From Apus apus (Eukaryota; Chordata; Aves; Apodiformes; Apodidae): a stretch of 64,000 bases of DNA. Numbering within the stretch: the first letter of the stretch is position 1; the number at the start of each line of letters is the position of its first letter. The translations under genes and the position numbers were made by a program. The stretch covers positions 21,337,001 through 21,401,000 of the forward strand of contig NC_067290.1 in the NCBI RefSeq assembly GCF_020740795.1, read 5' to 3'. Shown here one piece after another: positions 39,964-54,244 of the stretch. Under the pieces are notes generated by a model. It saw only the letters and a program-made list of their open reading frames with translations, was not told where the DNA came from and did not search any database.

Positions 39964-41887
39964 AACAATCTGAAGAAAAAGGAAGGCAGTACTCGCAGAT
40001 ATGTCATTAACCCTCACTGTCCTGCTCAGCTGATGACCACACAGAGCTCCCTGCCAGCAAGCCTCAAGTCCCTGCAGGGCCAGGGGAGTCAGCTCAGGCA
40101 CTGCCACCAAAGGTGACACCGTGGGCTGTGCTGCACAGCACATCTTCCATCACCACGCTCCACAGCCAGGCCTGGACATTGCCCCAAGCAAGCAATTAAC
40201 ATCTATATTTCTATTAAACTGAATAGCTTCACACAGCACTGTTTAGGAGGACCTCCAGCACGCTGACTGGATTAAATGGCACACAAGAACAAGAAAATAC
40301 ATTTAAACGTCTTCTTAGCCATGGCAGGAAGCTCCACAAGTAAGAAGATCCTGCTTAAAATAAACAGCTCAGAATTCTCTCCAAATTCCATTTGCTACCT
40401 CCTCAAAGTCACAACAGACATTCTGGCATTGTGATGGGAAAGGCATCAGTGAATTACATGAAATATTTTAGATCCAGTTGGAGTCCAGCTGACCATTATT
40501 TTATTAGAGTGCTTTTTAAGAAGTTCACTGTGTAGCACTGTAATGCATCTAGAAGGGCCATTTCCCCAGGCCCTCCCCTGCAGAGCTGGGCAGTCCCTGC
40601 CTGTGCCGGTGCCTGGGCTTGTTCCTACCAACCTGCAGGACCTGGCACTTCCCTTCGCTGAGCCTGGAGACTCCTGTCCCCATCTCTCCATTTGTGGAGA
40701 TCCCTCTCAAGGGCGGCACAACCACCCGGTCCATCAACCTCTCACTTCAGAACACGCAGCAGCTTCCCGGAAAGCTCAGTCAAATCCTTCAGGCTGAGGA
40801 TTGCTGCACGGACGGATTGCTCCACCCAGGACACAACTGGACTCTAAAAATAAAGTTTTATGATTTCTCTGAAGCAATTTTCTCCTTAGAGTGCTTGTGC
40901 TTCCCAGTCCTACCCCCTCAACTGAAGTTCAGGCCTAGTCTAAGAGCTGACAGTTTTTCTTCATGGTGTAGTTTCCAGCTGCTGAGGCCACACGTCACCA
41001 CGGCCCCAGAGCCCAACGCCCGTGCAGCTGATGAAGCTGCCTCAAACAACGCGATAGACACACACGCTGCTGAGCCACTGCACTGCTGCTTTTCCATGTG
41101 TGCACCTCCAAGACCGATGGGCTGTGAAAGCATCACCCACCACCCCTCACACTGAAACCTCATCATCAGGCCCACAAAAAGCAATTCCCAGTTCCCTCCC
41201 GCATTCACAGAGCAATTAACAGGTACAGAAGGAGACTCGTGCCTCCTTCCCAGTTCTTTGCCAAGCAAAGCAGTAACACTTTGGCCCATGTAGGTGTTTG
41301 GTTTTACAAAGGATGTCCCCTCAGTTTACATATGGCAGTACAGATGTCAATCTGATCCGCCGGACAGCTAAAACAGGCTTAGCTTGGATCCATCTTGTAC
41401 TGATGGGTACAAGTATAGTGGAAAGGCAGCTCCAGTGTCATGGTTCCCTTTCCAGAGGGAAGTTTTGCTCAGCTTGGGAAAGGCAGGGCTGAAGAAGAGA
41501 TGACAACAGTCTTCCCTACATGAGCAGCTGTTGTGTGAGGGTGGCTGATCAACTGGTCTTCATAAGCACAGAGGGAGACACAGGAACAAGTCTGCTTCTT
41601 TTCACAAAATCAAATTTAGCTAAAACACCGGGGGAAAAGCAGTCTACTCAGAACCAGTTACCAGACTAAGCAGGGAGGATGTCAGATCTTCCACCACTGC
41701 AGGCTTTTATCAGCAGATTAGATGAGCATCTGCCACAGATGCCCATGCTGCGAGGAAGATCAAGACAAAGAAGAGAGACCTTTTGGAGGGAAATAACACA
41801 CAGTGTAACAAGCCAACGACAAAACGTCAGTTTGAAGGAAGAGGGTTGCACAGTCGTTCTGGCTAGACAGCCTGCTCCCCAGAGCCA

Positions 41888-41960
41888 GGGACAGTCACGG
41901 CTCCTCCGTCCCGCCCGGCGCCGCGGCCATCAGACCCAGCAACCCGGGCAGGCGGCAGAG
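41888..41960. promoter_or_regulatory. Small CpG-dense patch in intron 1
   Basis: About nine CpGs lie in roughly 70 bases, around the run ccgcccggcgccgcggcc, in otherwise CpG-poor intron. It may be an unmethylated regulatory spot or simply GC-rich drift. Confidence 0.3.
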
Positions 41961-43503
41961 CTCTCCTTAGACACAGAAATAACGGTTATTAACACGAAAA
42001 GGGTACAGCCAGCAAGATTTTAGTGAAATAAACATGAAGCTTCTCCCAGGAGTTGCATGCTGCCTCTCAGGAGGAGGGCTGGGGGCAGCTCGTTGAGCTG
42101 AGCACACAAAGCAGCAGCCAGAGCTCTCAAGGCCTTTATCACTTTGATGGCCTTGTGTGTGTTCCCTTTTTGGGAAAAATCACACATAATGGCCTTCAGG
42201 GAACTAATTAAGTAAAATATGCTGATGCTGAGGAAGGCGCAGGCTAGGGACAGATCAACCAGGGGAGGCAGAGTGCATGAAAGAAAACATCTGAGACCCT
42301 TAAAAATAATCTTATTTTTCTAACACTGATAAAGTAACTTCAAGATCAAATTGAAATTTATACTTTTACTTAAAGTTTTTTAAATACAAATTACTAATAA
42401 AAATACTATCACTTCACTGAAAAGGCAGAAGGTTACATATTACTATTTCCCTGAAATAATGTCAGTTTATCTGTTACATGACTGTATCTTATTAGGGATT
42501 AATTCCAAACACTAGAATTCAGTGAAAAATCTCCCTTTAACTCAAACCAGCACTGAAATTGACTAAAACAAGGTAGGGACGTTATCCTGTCCTGTTTTAT
42601 TGTCCAAACTAAACAATGTGCAAATACTGAAGTAAATTTAGCTATAGATTTCATTAACAATTATAAGCAAATTAATTTCTTCAAAATACATGCTTTTTAT
42701 CCTAACAACCTCAGTGTTCATTAATGATTTTCTCTCCTGCTCTCACAGGAAAAAACGTCACAAGATCCCTTTACACATAAATTATGTCCAATAAGCTGCC
42801 TCCATCTAGGATATTTTATTAACTGCAGGATAAAGAACAGCTGTATTATACAGAGCTGTAATTATATTTTAAGGAAAAGATCATCATCACAGAAGCATGA
42901 ATTTCTGTCTGGATTTAAAACCAGCGAACAAAAGCAATCCCCCACGCAAGGTGCAGCCCGAGTCCTCCACATTCCTGGCTGCAGAGGCACATCAGACACG
43001 CTGGTTGGCAGGACTCGGGGCTCTGGCCACAGCCACTGTGCCCTGATCAGCTCCCCAGGAACAGGCCAGGAGCAAAATCTGCAGAGCCCCCCAGGACACA
43101 TCCCCTTTCAGGACACAGCTGCTCATGAGGGAGAGGCAACAGAAAACACAGCATGGTTTTACAGCTGGTGGCCAGAGGAGCTCAGCCCCGCTGTGTCCGT
43201 GCTACAGGAGGTGACGGTGCCGCCACTCTGCTTCCCTCTGCCCTTCCTCCTGCTCTCAGCTGTCCTCTGCACCCAGGGGAAGGGCCTTCCTTGACTGAGA
43301 TTCACTAAGGTCTGCAAGAGGGGCTGGGGGGCTGCAGAACACATCCCTGCCAGGAGACTATCAGCAAACCATCGCTCAGAACTGTAAACCACGTGTATTT
43401 CAGTTAATCGCTTTGTCAAAAAAAAGTTTCCCCCATGGAGCATCATATCTGTATTTTTAGCAATAAATTACAGCCTGTTAAGCAGGAGGAAAACAAAAAA
43501 GGG

Positions 43504-43516
43504 ACACACACACACA
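43504..43516 (+). repeat. Short CA microsatellite
   Basis: Six and a half AC units. A trivial simple repeat. Confidence 0.85.
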
Positions 43517-44327
43517 GACAGAATCAAAGGACAGATACTAATCTCTAATGAGTTTCAGAAAATTTCTTACTAAAAATCTGTTAGAAGCTGAGCCAGCAAC
43601 AGGAAACAGGCACAGCTCGAGAGTGACGGGGAAACCACAGGCTGTAACACCAACACTGCTTTCGGCACGATCGCAGCTACCAATTTCAAGAAGCCCCACA
43701 CCAAGAGCCCACATTGATATGCTACTAAAGATCTGATCTGCAGCCACTGAGGACCCAGGGAGGGACTCCACGCTACTCAAAAGCAAGCCCAGAAGCATGG
43801 AGTGCACCGGGATCACCATGCCAGGGCCACCATGCCAGGTGGACTCCTCAGCCACTCACCCCACACACGCCACTGCCCAGCCAGGACCACATTACAGCAT
43901 GTTTCTGCCACAAAATGATGGCAGGAATGTATTTTCTCCAACAGACCTTTAATTGGCCGAACAGATGGAGATTATTTTCTTGCACTGACAGACCCAGGCA
44001 CCAAGCCTTGATGAGGAGGATTTGGGATCAACTCACTGCAGTGCTACCAAATACCCACTCTGACTTCACACACTCAATTTCCACAGCCCATGTGAAGGGA
44101 CTGGCAGGTTCCAGGCACCCCAGTAATCTGTCCCACCAGTTCAGCCCCTGGAGGAAACATGGAAGTGTCCTGTCTCACACTCGCATTGCAAGACTAGTTC
44201 ACCACTACAGAAAATGTTGTTACTATGGTGACGGGGAATAAAAAATACTTAGATTCCTGTAAACACAGGTTTTCATATGCAGATTGCAGTATTTTGTACC
44301 TCCAGTTCATACTGATTTATGATTTAC

Positions 44328-44364
44328 TGACTCAGTTACTCAACCACTCAGCAAAAACTGAGTG
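44328..44364. promoter_or_regulatory. AP-1-type site beside a 7-bp inverted repeat
   Basis: TGACTCA at 44328-44334 is the canonical AP-1 core. Eleven bases on, CACTCAG (44345-44351) and CTGAGTG (44358-44364) form perfect arms around a six-base loop. The segment sits in AT-rich DNA. Regulatory function is inferred from motifs only. Confidence 0.25.
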
Positions 44365-47300
44365 ATTATTTATAAATACAAAAGCTAAAATTCCTAGATA
44401 AATCACAAACAAAAACAGACCTGAATTTATCATATATATTATTCACAATGAGTAACATACTTCCCGTTATACATTGAAACCTAGTAATGCTAATTTAAAT
44501 TGCTTGATTCAGGGGGCAACTCTTCCCTTTTTCCCTCACGGTAAATTTGTTTACATACATATGTCTCTGCTTTCTACCCTCTGTGGATAACACACACAGC
44601 AAACAGGGAATGGAGGCTTTTAGTGAATGTTTCTAAAATTCACTATATTCAGCTCTGAACTGCTGGCCTGAGGGTGAAATCAGTATGATTCATAACTCCT
44701 CAGGGCTTTTTTAAACTGCAACTGAACGTTCATAAAAAAATGAAAGCAGTCAGAAGCAGTTCTGCCTACCAGTTCCGATGGTTTTTAAGTTCCAACGTCC
44801 TGACACCAGCCATCCAATTTCCTCCTTTTTTGAGCCTTTTCAAAGCTGACTTCCAGGAACACACACAGAAATGGAAGTGTTGCACCCCAAACACCTGCCA
44901 CCTCTCTTGTCTATATGAAGCCTATCAGAAGACTGCAGCTTCCAAGGAGGACTCCAGTCCTACCTCAACTACTGAACAAGTCTCTGGAAGATGCCTGATC
45001 AGACAGACTCTTCCTCAGCAACCCTGGTTCCCAAGCCTGTGGGAGCAGCCAAAAGTCACCAGACATGTGCCAGAGCAGTGTCTACCACCAACTCCTTTGC
45101 AGTACTTCAGGCCCCTCAGCTTCCCAGCTCTTGCACACACATGTGCACACTCCTCATAACACCAGCAGCCCCTGCTGCCCCACGTTCCCACCCCAGCATG
45201 GCACAGCCCACCCACTGGTCCATGCAGCGCCCGAGGCTCCAGGCATCAGTGCCCACCCAAGCCGTGATGGGAGCACCATGGCTGAGGCCAAGGTGCAGCA
45301 CTCCAGTGTTTGATTCCCAGCCAGTTCACACAGGATTTGTTCCTCTAAACATTGATTCTGTCCTACAAAGGACACGTGTGCACAGGGATGCAGTGAGCCA
45401 TCATGCAGCTCCACAGCACGCCGGCGTGGGAGCCCTTCAGTAACTCAGCAGCAGCAATAAAGGCCTCATATTATTCTGGCAGTGATAGCAGGCAGTCCAC
45501 AACCAGATGGATGTATTTGTAAATAAGGCAGATCAGTTTTGTCAGGTTGTAATTGGTTTTAGAACAAGCAATTCCCATGATGACAAACAACAATTAAAGA
45601 GCATGGAGCTCCCACAGTATGCAACACTGAGCTGGTTTTACAAGAGGGACAAAAGCAGAGGAGAGTGATGGAAGTGCTACCAGCAATACACAAATGGCTC
45701 CATCCAACTTCACAGGAGTCAGGGACACAGATCTGGGTCCCTGTTGTGTGCTCCAGCATGAAGGAGATACCCCACACATGTCCACTGCTCCCCACGTTTC
45801 CACACCTCTGTAGCACCCAGAGGCAGGATCAGTTTGGATGCAGTGAGATGCACAGGACACGCTGCATCTGTTCTGGAGTAAAAAGGACATTTGCCACACA
45901 CTGTCCAAGCCCCAGCATGAGGTATCCTGAAGTTTTGTGACCTGCAAAATTATCTCCTTCTGGCCAGTGCTTCGGGAGAGGCATCTGCTGCAAGACTCTC
46001 TCCCATCTGACACAGATGCCATCTCACCACATTCCAAAAGCGTCTGCAGAGCAGCAGGGAACAGCAACAGCACTATCCCCTCCAGGTACCAGAACGAGAA
46101 CGTGCCATATGATCAGGAGAGGCAAGCAATGTGCATTTCTTTGTCCTCTTCCCACTCACCCTTAAGATTTGAGCTGACCTCTTACATGAAACAGTTTATT
46201 GTCATTCCAGCAGGATCTCAAACTGCCACCCCACAAGAACAACAACTACGTAAGTACCCTGTTTTACATGGTTTCACTTTCAGGAGTTTATAAGGTGACA
46301 TTTTCACTTGCAGTACGTTTCCTTATTGCTTCTTTAGGGATTGTAGCAAGGGTAGGTCAAAAGCATAGAAGCACTGCACAGGAAAATCTGTTTTTAAAAG
46401 TGTGAATCACTGAGAACCATCAAGAAAATATGTTAAAAGAAACAAAAAAATGCCTTAGAAGAACCTGCTGTTGAGAGCCTGCTTCCCAATTCACTTGACA
46501 TACTCCAAGCTAAGTGGTTCACCACTGCTATTTACTTCTGCTCAGTTTTTGCCACACCTCCTCAGGTTTTTCCTGAACTACCCAGAAAAATACACTTAAG
46601 AGTGGAGATCCTGATTTCCAGTTTCACACATTGCAACAACAGAAGTCCCATGCACCTCAATGGTAAAGAAGAACAGGGCAATTCAGTCCCTAGAAAACAC
46701 TGGCTGTATTCAGTGGAAGGTAAGGAATGGTTAAAGGAAAATCTGGCTAAATAAAAGGTTAATCTTGCAGAGTTTCTGTATGTGACTGCTGGAGTAATTT
46801 CAAAGAGCTCCAACTGTAACATCAACAGCCTTACAGCTTCCTCGGGGTGCAACCCTGACTGCACACAGACTTCCCAGTGTACATACAAGCCATGGGCTGC
46901 AGGATGACCTGTACAACAAGTTCATCTTCTCTCTCTCTGGCTGATGGGCATATTCAGCCCCAGCCACAAAGCACGGTTCAGTTCCCCCAAGGTGAGAAGG
47001 GGAGTGGTTTCCAGGACAGAGCAAGGCTAGCTGTCCCAGGCTAGCAGTGTTTCTGTGCAACTCTTAAATAACTCAGATTTTCCTATCATGGTACATCTCT
47101 AAACTGTGCAGCTAAGCATTACTTGCACCGTGGTGAAGATTCATCTATTTCTGCAGCACAGACAGAGGAACACTTCACCCTGCCCTGAGGAACCACCAAC
47201 CTCCCTTGAAAACAGGAAGTGCAGCTGAGTCGACCAAACAGGCAAGAAGAGGCCAGGACCTCCCCGTGCCTTATCACCCCAGATCAGCCCGTCTTCTAGA

Positions 47301-47395
47301 CCTCACAGAGCAACCAAGCTTCAAACAGATGGTGAAAGGAGAATCATCCAGCATACACACCACCCAATCCCTGCAGCAGCACTGAAGACACAAAG

Positions 47396-47775
47396 AACGG
47401 CTAAGATTGGAAGGGACCTTAAAGATCATCTAGATCCACCCCCCTGCATGGGCAGGGACACCTCCCAGCAGCCCAGGCTGCTCCAAGCCCCATCCAACCT
47501 GCCCTTCAACACTGCCAGGGATGGGGCAGCCACAGCTTCTCTGGGCAACCTGGGCCAGGGTCTCATCAGCCTCACACTAAAGAATTTCTTCCTAATGTCC
47601 CTTCTTCCTGAATCTCCCCTCTTCCAGTTTTGATCCATGTCCCCTTGTCCTCTCACTACAAGCCCTTGTCCAAAGTCCCTCCCCAGCTTTCCTGTAGGCC
47701 CCCCTCAGATACTGGAAGGTAGCTATGAGGTCCCTCCAGAGCCTTCTCTTTTCCAGGCTTCTCCAACTGAAGCAA
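47396..47775 (-). mobile_element. CR1 LINE, older subfamily 3' fragment
   Basis: The segment gattggaagggaccttaaag, then gatcatctagatccaccccc and cagcccaggctgctccaag, then ccagagccttctcttttcc is a CR1 3' region. It differs in sequence from the 23-28 kb group, so it is a different subfamily. The minus-strand translation in two frames gives IRKKFFSVRLMRPWPRLPRE and LEKRRLWRDLIATFQYLRG, showing frameshift decay. No octamer tail remains beyond 47396. Confidence 0.92.
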
Positions 47776-50700
47776 ATGGCCAGTGTCCAGGCAGCTTCTG
47801 CTCCTTGTGCAAGACCCAGAGTCAAGAACCTGCATCCTGTCCCTGCCCCTCACCACCGCCCTCATGCCCGAGTCTCTGTGCCTCTGCACCTCCCCATCAG
47901 CCACACAGGCAGAACACTCCTGCCTGCCTCTCAGAAGCACTGGGAAAATAAAATCATTAATACTCTTAAACATTTTGAAACTATTACATGGGTATTTACA
48001 GACATGCCAGTGTTACTTAATCCAGTGGCCTCTCTCAGAGCATTGCTGTGATGCTGCAGGGAAACTATAATGTATCCAGTCAATTGTGTAATGCTCTGCA
48101 TGAGGATAGAAATTGTTTTCTGATCTCTCCAGCAATCACATTCCACCCTGAAGCATGATATTTGATTGTGCTAGCCTCAGCATGCTTCACTGTACATAAT
48201 ATTGACTGTAAAAGTACTCAGCCCTTCTGAAAATACACCCATCTCCAACAAGCAGTCATTAGGCAACACTGCAAAATAAAACCGCAGCATGATATTCCAA
48301 CCAATACTGGGTGGGGTGTCACCCTACTGAGCAGCAACACACAGATGACTTCCCAGTAAGGATCAGCAGCCTCGTGTACACTACATCACCGCTCAAGTAC
48401 TCAGTGTGACAACCAGCAGGGCTTTCACTCACAGGAACAGATATACCAAAGGAGGAGACCCTCGCCAGCCCTCCCACCACTGCCTGCTTTGCAGGATGGA
48501 TGCAGCCGGGCTGCAGTCTCTGTGACAGGAACAGCAAGTTCCCCTGAGCTGGGAGCAGCTCCAGAATGTCCCAGAGCTGCCAGAGAGAGAGGCAGAGCAG
48601 AGAAGAGCTGAGGGAAGAGTTATGAGGGTCAGAGATACACAAGCCTGGGAATCAATGGGGATGGACAGATGGAGTCCTCCCTGGACACCGGCCATGGATG
48701 GAAGAGAAGGGGAGAAGGAAGGAAGGGGCTGGACTTTTGTGATCCCTGAATTATATACAGTATGGAATACTTTGGTTTGCTGAATTTGCCATCTGTGTAA
48801 CCCACTCTTCCCTACAGGAGGGTTGTAAATATGCCTCTTCTGCTCCCTTAGTGTCGGAAGCAGCAGATTCAACAAGCAGAGCAAAGTGTCCGTGGTGTCT
48901 CAGCAGAATCTGTGAAGAGTCCAGCATTATCAAGTCCCCTGGCTGGAAGACTTGCTGCTGTGTAAATGAGAGCTCACTGAACTAAAAAGAAAGCCAGTAA
49001 AAAGAAAATTGGCTTCATCCTGGCTCAGACCAGGACACCAGCTTGTGTGGGCAAACAGAATAGAAAACAGGGAGTTTGAGGAAAAGAGAAACATTCTCTC
49101 TGCTCCTGACAGGACAGCCTTGCAGACAGCATGTCCTCCTTCACTAGCTGGCCACCTACATGCAGCATCCCCCAGTACTCCCATCCAGCCTCAGTGCACC
49201 CACCAAGAACACAAGCAGTTTGCAGAAAGGTCAACAGCCCATTTCCCACCCTGAGCTGCAGCTACTGTTCCAGCTGCATCCCCCCCATGGCTGCCTGCCC
49301 AACGGGACCTGTCTGCACCAGCTTCTCCTCCTGACCAGCCCTGTCCAGCAACCTCCTCCCATCTCAAAGCTCTCCTGCAGCTTTAATCCTGCTGCAACTG
49401 CCAATACCATAAAATGACAGCTGGACTTTTTTTTTCTCTCCAGATCAAAGTTTGTGTCTTTAAAATTTCAAACACTAACAAGCTTGAATAAAATATCCTT
49501 TAGTGTCTTCCAAATATCAATTAACCCATTTTCCACACAGAGAAAAACCTTGAATTTTCTCTAGAGCCTTTGCCAACACAAAAGCTTTAGGCTGCCACAC
49601 CAACAGTTTGATCTCTAATACTTACCCTTGTATGAGTTCTTCTGTATTCTCAGTGCTTAAATTATAGCAGAGTTAAATTTCTATGAAGTAAAAAAAATAA
49701 AATAGGAAGGGAGATTCAAATTCAGACTTCTTCCCAAAAGCCAGTTTATTTAAAGCCATTTGGTCACTAACATTGGACAGCAGCTCCTACCTACAGCAGC
49801 AGGACCTTGCCTGAGCCAGAAGCTTTAAATATCACCATCAATAGAAAAAGTAACTCCTTGCTGCAAGCTCCCTCAGATCTCAGCTGCTGGAGCCCATAAA
49901 CTAAGACAGAGGCCCTGGCCCTAATGAGCAGCAGGGAGCTGCTCTGGGCACACCAGCCTTCACCTTACAGAGAGGCAGAACTCTAGGAAACCTCAGGCAG
50001 GGGAAGCATTGTCATTCCTTAGCAAGGGTTTATATTGCCATGAAACAATTATTGATTAATTGGTGCATATGACAGAGAAAAACATTGCACACAGAAGGCC
50101 AGCAACCCAAAATTATCTAACTGGTAACCTTGAGCTAAGAAATCTATTCTTCAGGTCATCTTCACTAAACAAGCTGTTCCAAGTAGCAATACTCTAACCT
50201 CAGGCACTAACCACACCACAGAACAACCCAAAGACCACAAGTAACTCTTCAAACAAACAAAGCTAATCCATGCTACAACATTTAAAAGAAAAGCAATCTT
50301 TGGTGCTCTTTCAAGGTAAATGGGAAGCCTCTGTTTCATGAAGTCCACCACAGGGATTTCTGCTGTGATCCTCCAGTGCATGATACTGCTCCCCAGAGTT
50401 GGACCTCAGAGCTTGAACCTGGTCCAACAGACTAGAAAGGTGGTGGAAAACTAGGCTCCCTTCTCCCTTAACGGGACTCATTAAAGCCAGGTCCCTATCT
50501 CCTGATCTCTGGTCATTCACATGATTTTGTATCTTTTCTTTTAAATATTTACTCATGCAATACAAGCAAGATAATAAATCAACACAGAGTCTCACCTCAT
50601 CACTACAGTTGGCTTTTCTACCTACAGTGCAACCCCAGCCAGAGCCATACAGACACAACCCTCCCAGGGAGCTGTAGCCCCCAGCCTTGCCAAGAGCAAC

Positions 50701-50794
50701 CTTTGGAAACCCACCTTCTGGAAGATGCTGGGGCAGAAGCATCAACTTCCGTAAGGAAACTGTACCACCACACCATTTACATATCTCTGTTTTT

Positions 50795-50870
50795 AAAACA
50801 AAGGGGAATATTTAAAATAAAGAGGATGATTTAACACAAAGGGGGCGATTTAAAACAAAGAGGATGATTA
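50795..50870 (+). repeat. 19-bp tandem repeat, four copies
   Basis: Four consecutive 19-bp units lie at 50795-50813, 50814-50832, 50833-50851 and 50852-50870. The pattern is AAAACAAAGAGGATGATTT with a few substitutions per unit and no indels. The spacing is exact throughout. Confidence 0.9.
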
Positions 50871-51721
50871 AAAACCTCTCCCTCCCTGCCATGGACGGGA
50901 TCCCAACAGCTGCCTCCTCATTGATGAGTAATGACAACGCTGGGATAAATAACGAGGCTGTATATTCCCAGCCTGGCATGCCAGGGCTGCTGTGCTGTTG
51001 ATGGTGCCATTTTTCACATGCACTCTAAAACCAAGCTGCTGACCACTCACGGTCATTAAACGATCCCACAGCACTGGGGCAGTGAGAATCACACCAGCCC
51101 TGTCACACCAGCACAGCCCCAGCCCAGGGAAACCCACCACAGCTCCCCCAGTAATATTATTCCAATGCTCTTCTCTACTTCCTCTCCTAAAACAGCGCTG
51201 CAGCTCAGCAGCTGCCTCTTCCCAAACTGCTGCAGCTGTCTCCCAGAGGTGAGAAAAAGGACACCAAAGCAAGTCATCTCGGGCCAGTTTTTCAGAGAAA
51301 AGTTTACAAATCAGGCTCTTGAGATGTGAAAAGCTCCAAGTGCGTCCAACAAAAACCACAGGCACAAAGCGGGAGCCGCGGGGGAGGCCTGGGAGCCCTA
51401 AGGAGGTCACCAGGGGCAGGTACAACCCTTATTACCAGGCACTGCGTGGGATCACACTGTTTACTCCTCCCTGTGTCCTCCCTTGCTGCTATGAGACACC
51501 CCAATCAAAGACACAGAGGCAGGGCACACACAACACAATCATTAGTGAGACATACTCATCTTTTTAAAGAGGAACGTTTGCCAGCAGCTCAGCAAAAGCC
51601 TCCTGGAATTAAACCGACACCCGGGATTAAACAGCCTCCTAGGTTGTAAGAAAAGGGAGATGGACTGGATGGCAGCTTTGCTGGGCAGTGGCAGGAGGGA
51701 CACGACTGCACAGGCTGCTGC

Positions 51722-51795
51722 TCTCCCGCCGCACGCCCGCGTCACCTGCCGCAGCCAGGAGCGCGCTGCCTCTGGAGCTGGACACGCGTTTCAGA
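51722..51795. promoter_or_regulatory. Small CpG-dense patch in intron 1
   Basis: CpG-rich stretch (tcccgccgcacgcccgcgtc and further CpGs to 51795), 6.1 kb downstream of the SRGAP3 start codon in the gene's direction. No exon is recognisable. It may be a regulatory element. Confidence 0.3.
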
Positions 51796-54244
51796 AGGTG
51801 ACTGCTGCTGCTGCCGTGGGTGGTAGCTTGACAAACAGCTACTGAAGCAAAGCCAAATTCAGGCAAGAGAGAATTTAAGAGCTTGAGGGGGAGGGTTTCC
51901 CCCACCTTCACTGGGCCAGCAGAAGGGGAGTGTAAATCCTGCTCCTGATAAGTGCTGAAACTGTGCACACAGAACTTAAAATATTACATCTTGCAGAAGA
52001 TTATAAATATCTGTTAAGCACCTGAAGTGCATTTCGTGCTGCACTCTTACAGCCCTTAAAACTCTTCACCTGGAACCAGGACTAGCTACAGGCCATGAAT
52101 AAGAGTTATAAGAGGTTTTTACCATTATCAAGAAGAAGGGCTTGATAAATAATGCCTGCGGCACCCAGGCCCCTGCCTGCTATCAGAAAAGCACATAGCT
52201 AGGCTTCCAAGAATCAAAATACTCCTCTTTGTATTGAAACGCAGCCGTTGGCTCTCAGCAGAGGCCTCAGACCTCAGCTCCTGCTCACCACCAGACCCCT
52301 TCCCCAGGGGAAGCCACAACTGCTAGGCTGGACTCATCATCCAGCTTCTGACCACAGCTGCTGGGAGATGGCTCACAGGGGAGGGGGAGGCTGGAGACCC
52401 TGTCACAGACCCCGTCCACCCCACAGACCAGACAAAGGTGCCACAGAGGACGCGGGGACCCACCCAGGGCAGGGTGATCCAGCTGTGCACCCACCACACA
52501 CTCACCCCTCCTGGTCCCAACACATTTTGGGAAGGTCCATCCCACCACCACCACCCTGATGGTCAGTCATGTGCAGGAGCCTGCTGACTCAGTTGGACCA
52601 TCCCAGCCTCCAGCAAAGCGCTCAGGTCTTGGCTTTGCAGGAAACATCCCGATAGATTCAATTTGTTTCCATTACAGACTGCCAATTCATCTTTATTATG
52701 AATGACATACAGCCCTCTCTGCTGCTCTCCACACATGGCCCTCCCAGTCCCCACACACAGGTCTCGTGTAACATCCATCTGCCAGGGCTATCAGACCCTG
52801 CTGAGGAACCACTGAGAAGTGGAAGATAACAAAAAAATCTACACGGAAATCAACTGAACACGAAGCAAAGTTGAGCAGCCATTCTGAAGTCCCACAGCAG
52901 AAGCTAGACCATATCCATCAGGATCTATCTGTTGCAGACAACTCCACTAAAGCCAACGGAGCTGCACCAAGGCCTGCCAGCGTGCCCCCAGGCCATGCTT
53001 CCCCACATTTTGTTAAGCAAGACAATTAAGCCAATGCAAATTTTATATCTGTTTCTGTGATTAACATTTAGCCGTTTCCTACCAGCTCACCCAAAGGGGT
53101 GGAACTTTCTTCTCTTTGGCCCATTTTATTAAATGAGCTGTCAAGTTTCAAGCCTTGATGCCTCCTCCAATTGGCAACAATACTTTGCTCCTGAGCCATA
53201 ATCCCAGAAAATAATTTGGTATGAGAATTTTCCCAACAGTTTCTGAGCAAAGTGGAATGACAACAATAGGTAGGAAACAAGAACAGACCAAAAAGAAGGG
53301 ATGTAGCTCCTGCACTAGAAAAAGTAAAATGAAGGTAACAAGCAGTGACAAATTAACCCAAGCTGCAGTTCTCCCACAAAAAATGGGAAAAAACACATTG
53401 GTTTTCTTTGACCCACGTTTGCAAGCCTTTTTAATGTTTTCATATGCTAACTCCACCAACACTCTAGTTCTGTTATCAATTTGGACAGCAAATAAGAGTC
53501 CTAGGAGCACAAGCAAGTACCCCTTCACCGCCCTGCAGCCATACACCTGTGGAGGGGAGCTGTGCTCAGACCACCAGGGAGGCTGCTCACCTGCCAGCCC
53601 TGTGACAGGAGATGCTACTGACTCACAGCAGCCCTCCTGCCAACAAGAACCCAACAGATCATTTCCTGACCTGAATTTTGCCAGGGTTAAAGAAAAGCTT
53701 CAGGAAGCAATATGAAATTAAACAGCCAATCAACAGGATGCCCAATTTTGTGCAAGATTTACAATGCTGTACCATAGACAGTTGCATCTACATAATTAAA
53801 ACCAGCTAGTTTTGCTGCAGTAAAGCAACAAATCATGCATTCATTAATGAGGAAAAGCCATATTTTTTATCTCTCTGGCCAGACCAATTAAAATGGTCTA
53901 AAACATCTCCAAACACTGGCTTTAACTTGTGCATCGAAGGATCAACTGCATTCTCTATTCCACAAGTAGCTTTAATGTGCCAGTTGTAAACAGGCAGCTA
54001 TATCTTTCTTGGCATTTATTTTTAATGCAGCTATTCCTGTCTGGAAATCTAAAAAGAACAAATAAGAAAGTCTGCCTCCTAAAAGGTACCCTTAACATGT
54101 TCTTTCTGGTACCGTCAAGGGGGCACCTGCTGCCAGTCCCGGGGTAGCTCTCCCCTCTCCGGACAGCTGGAGGATGCAGAGCAGCAGCAGAAGGAAAGGA
54201 CAGACTTCAGACAGACAAAATGGATGCAGGATAACGGGCAGGAG

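Noticed and set aside
53148..53715. Overlapping frames on both strands, one with hydrophobic stretches resembling membrane segments
   Set aside because: The hydrophobic text is the complement of a Lys-rich AT-rich strand; no receptor motif, splice context or homology recognised.
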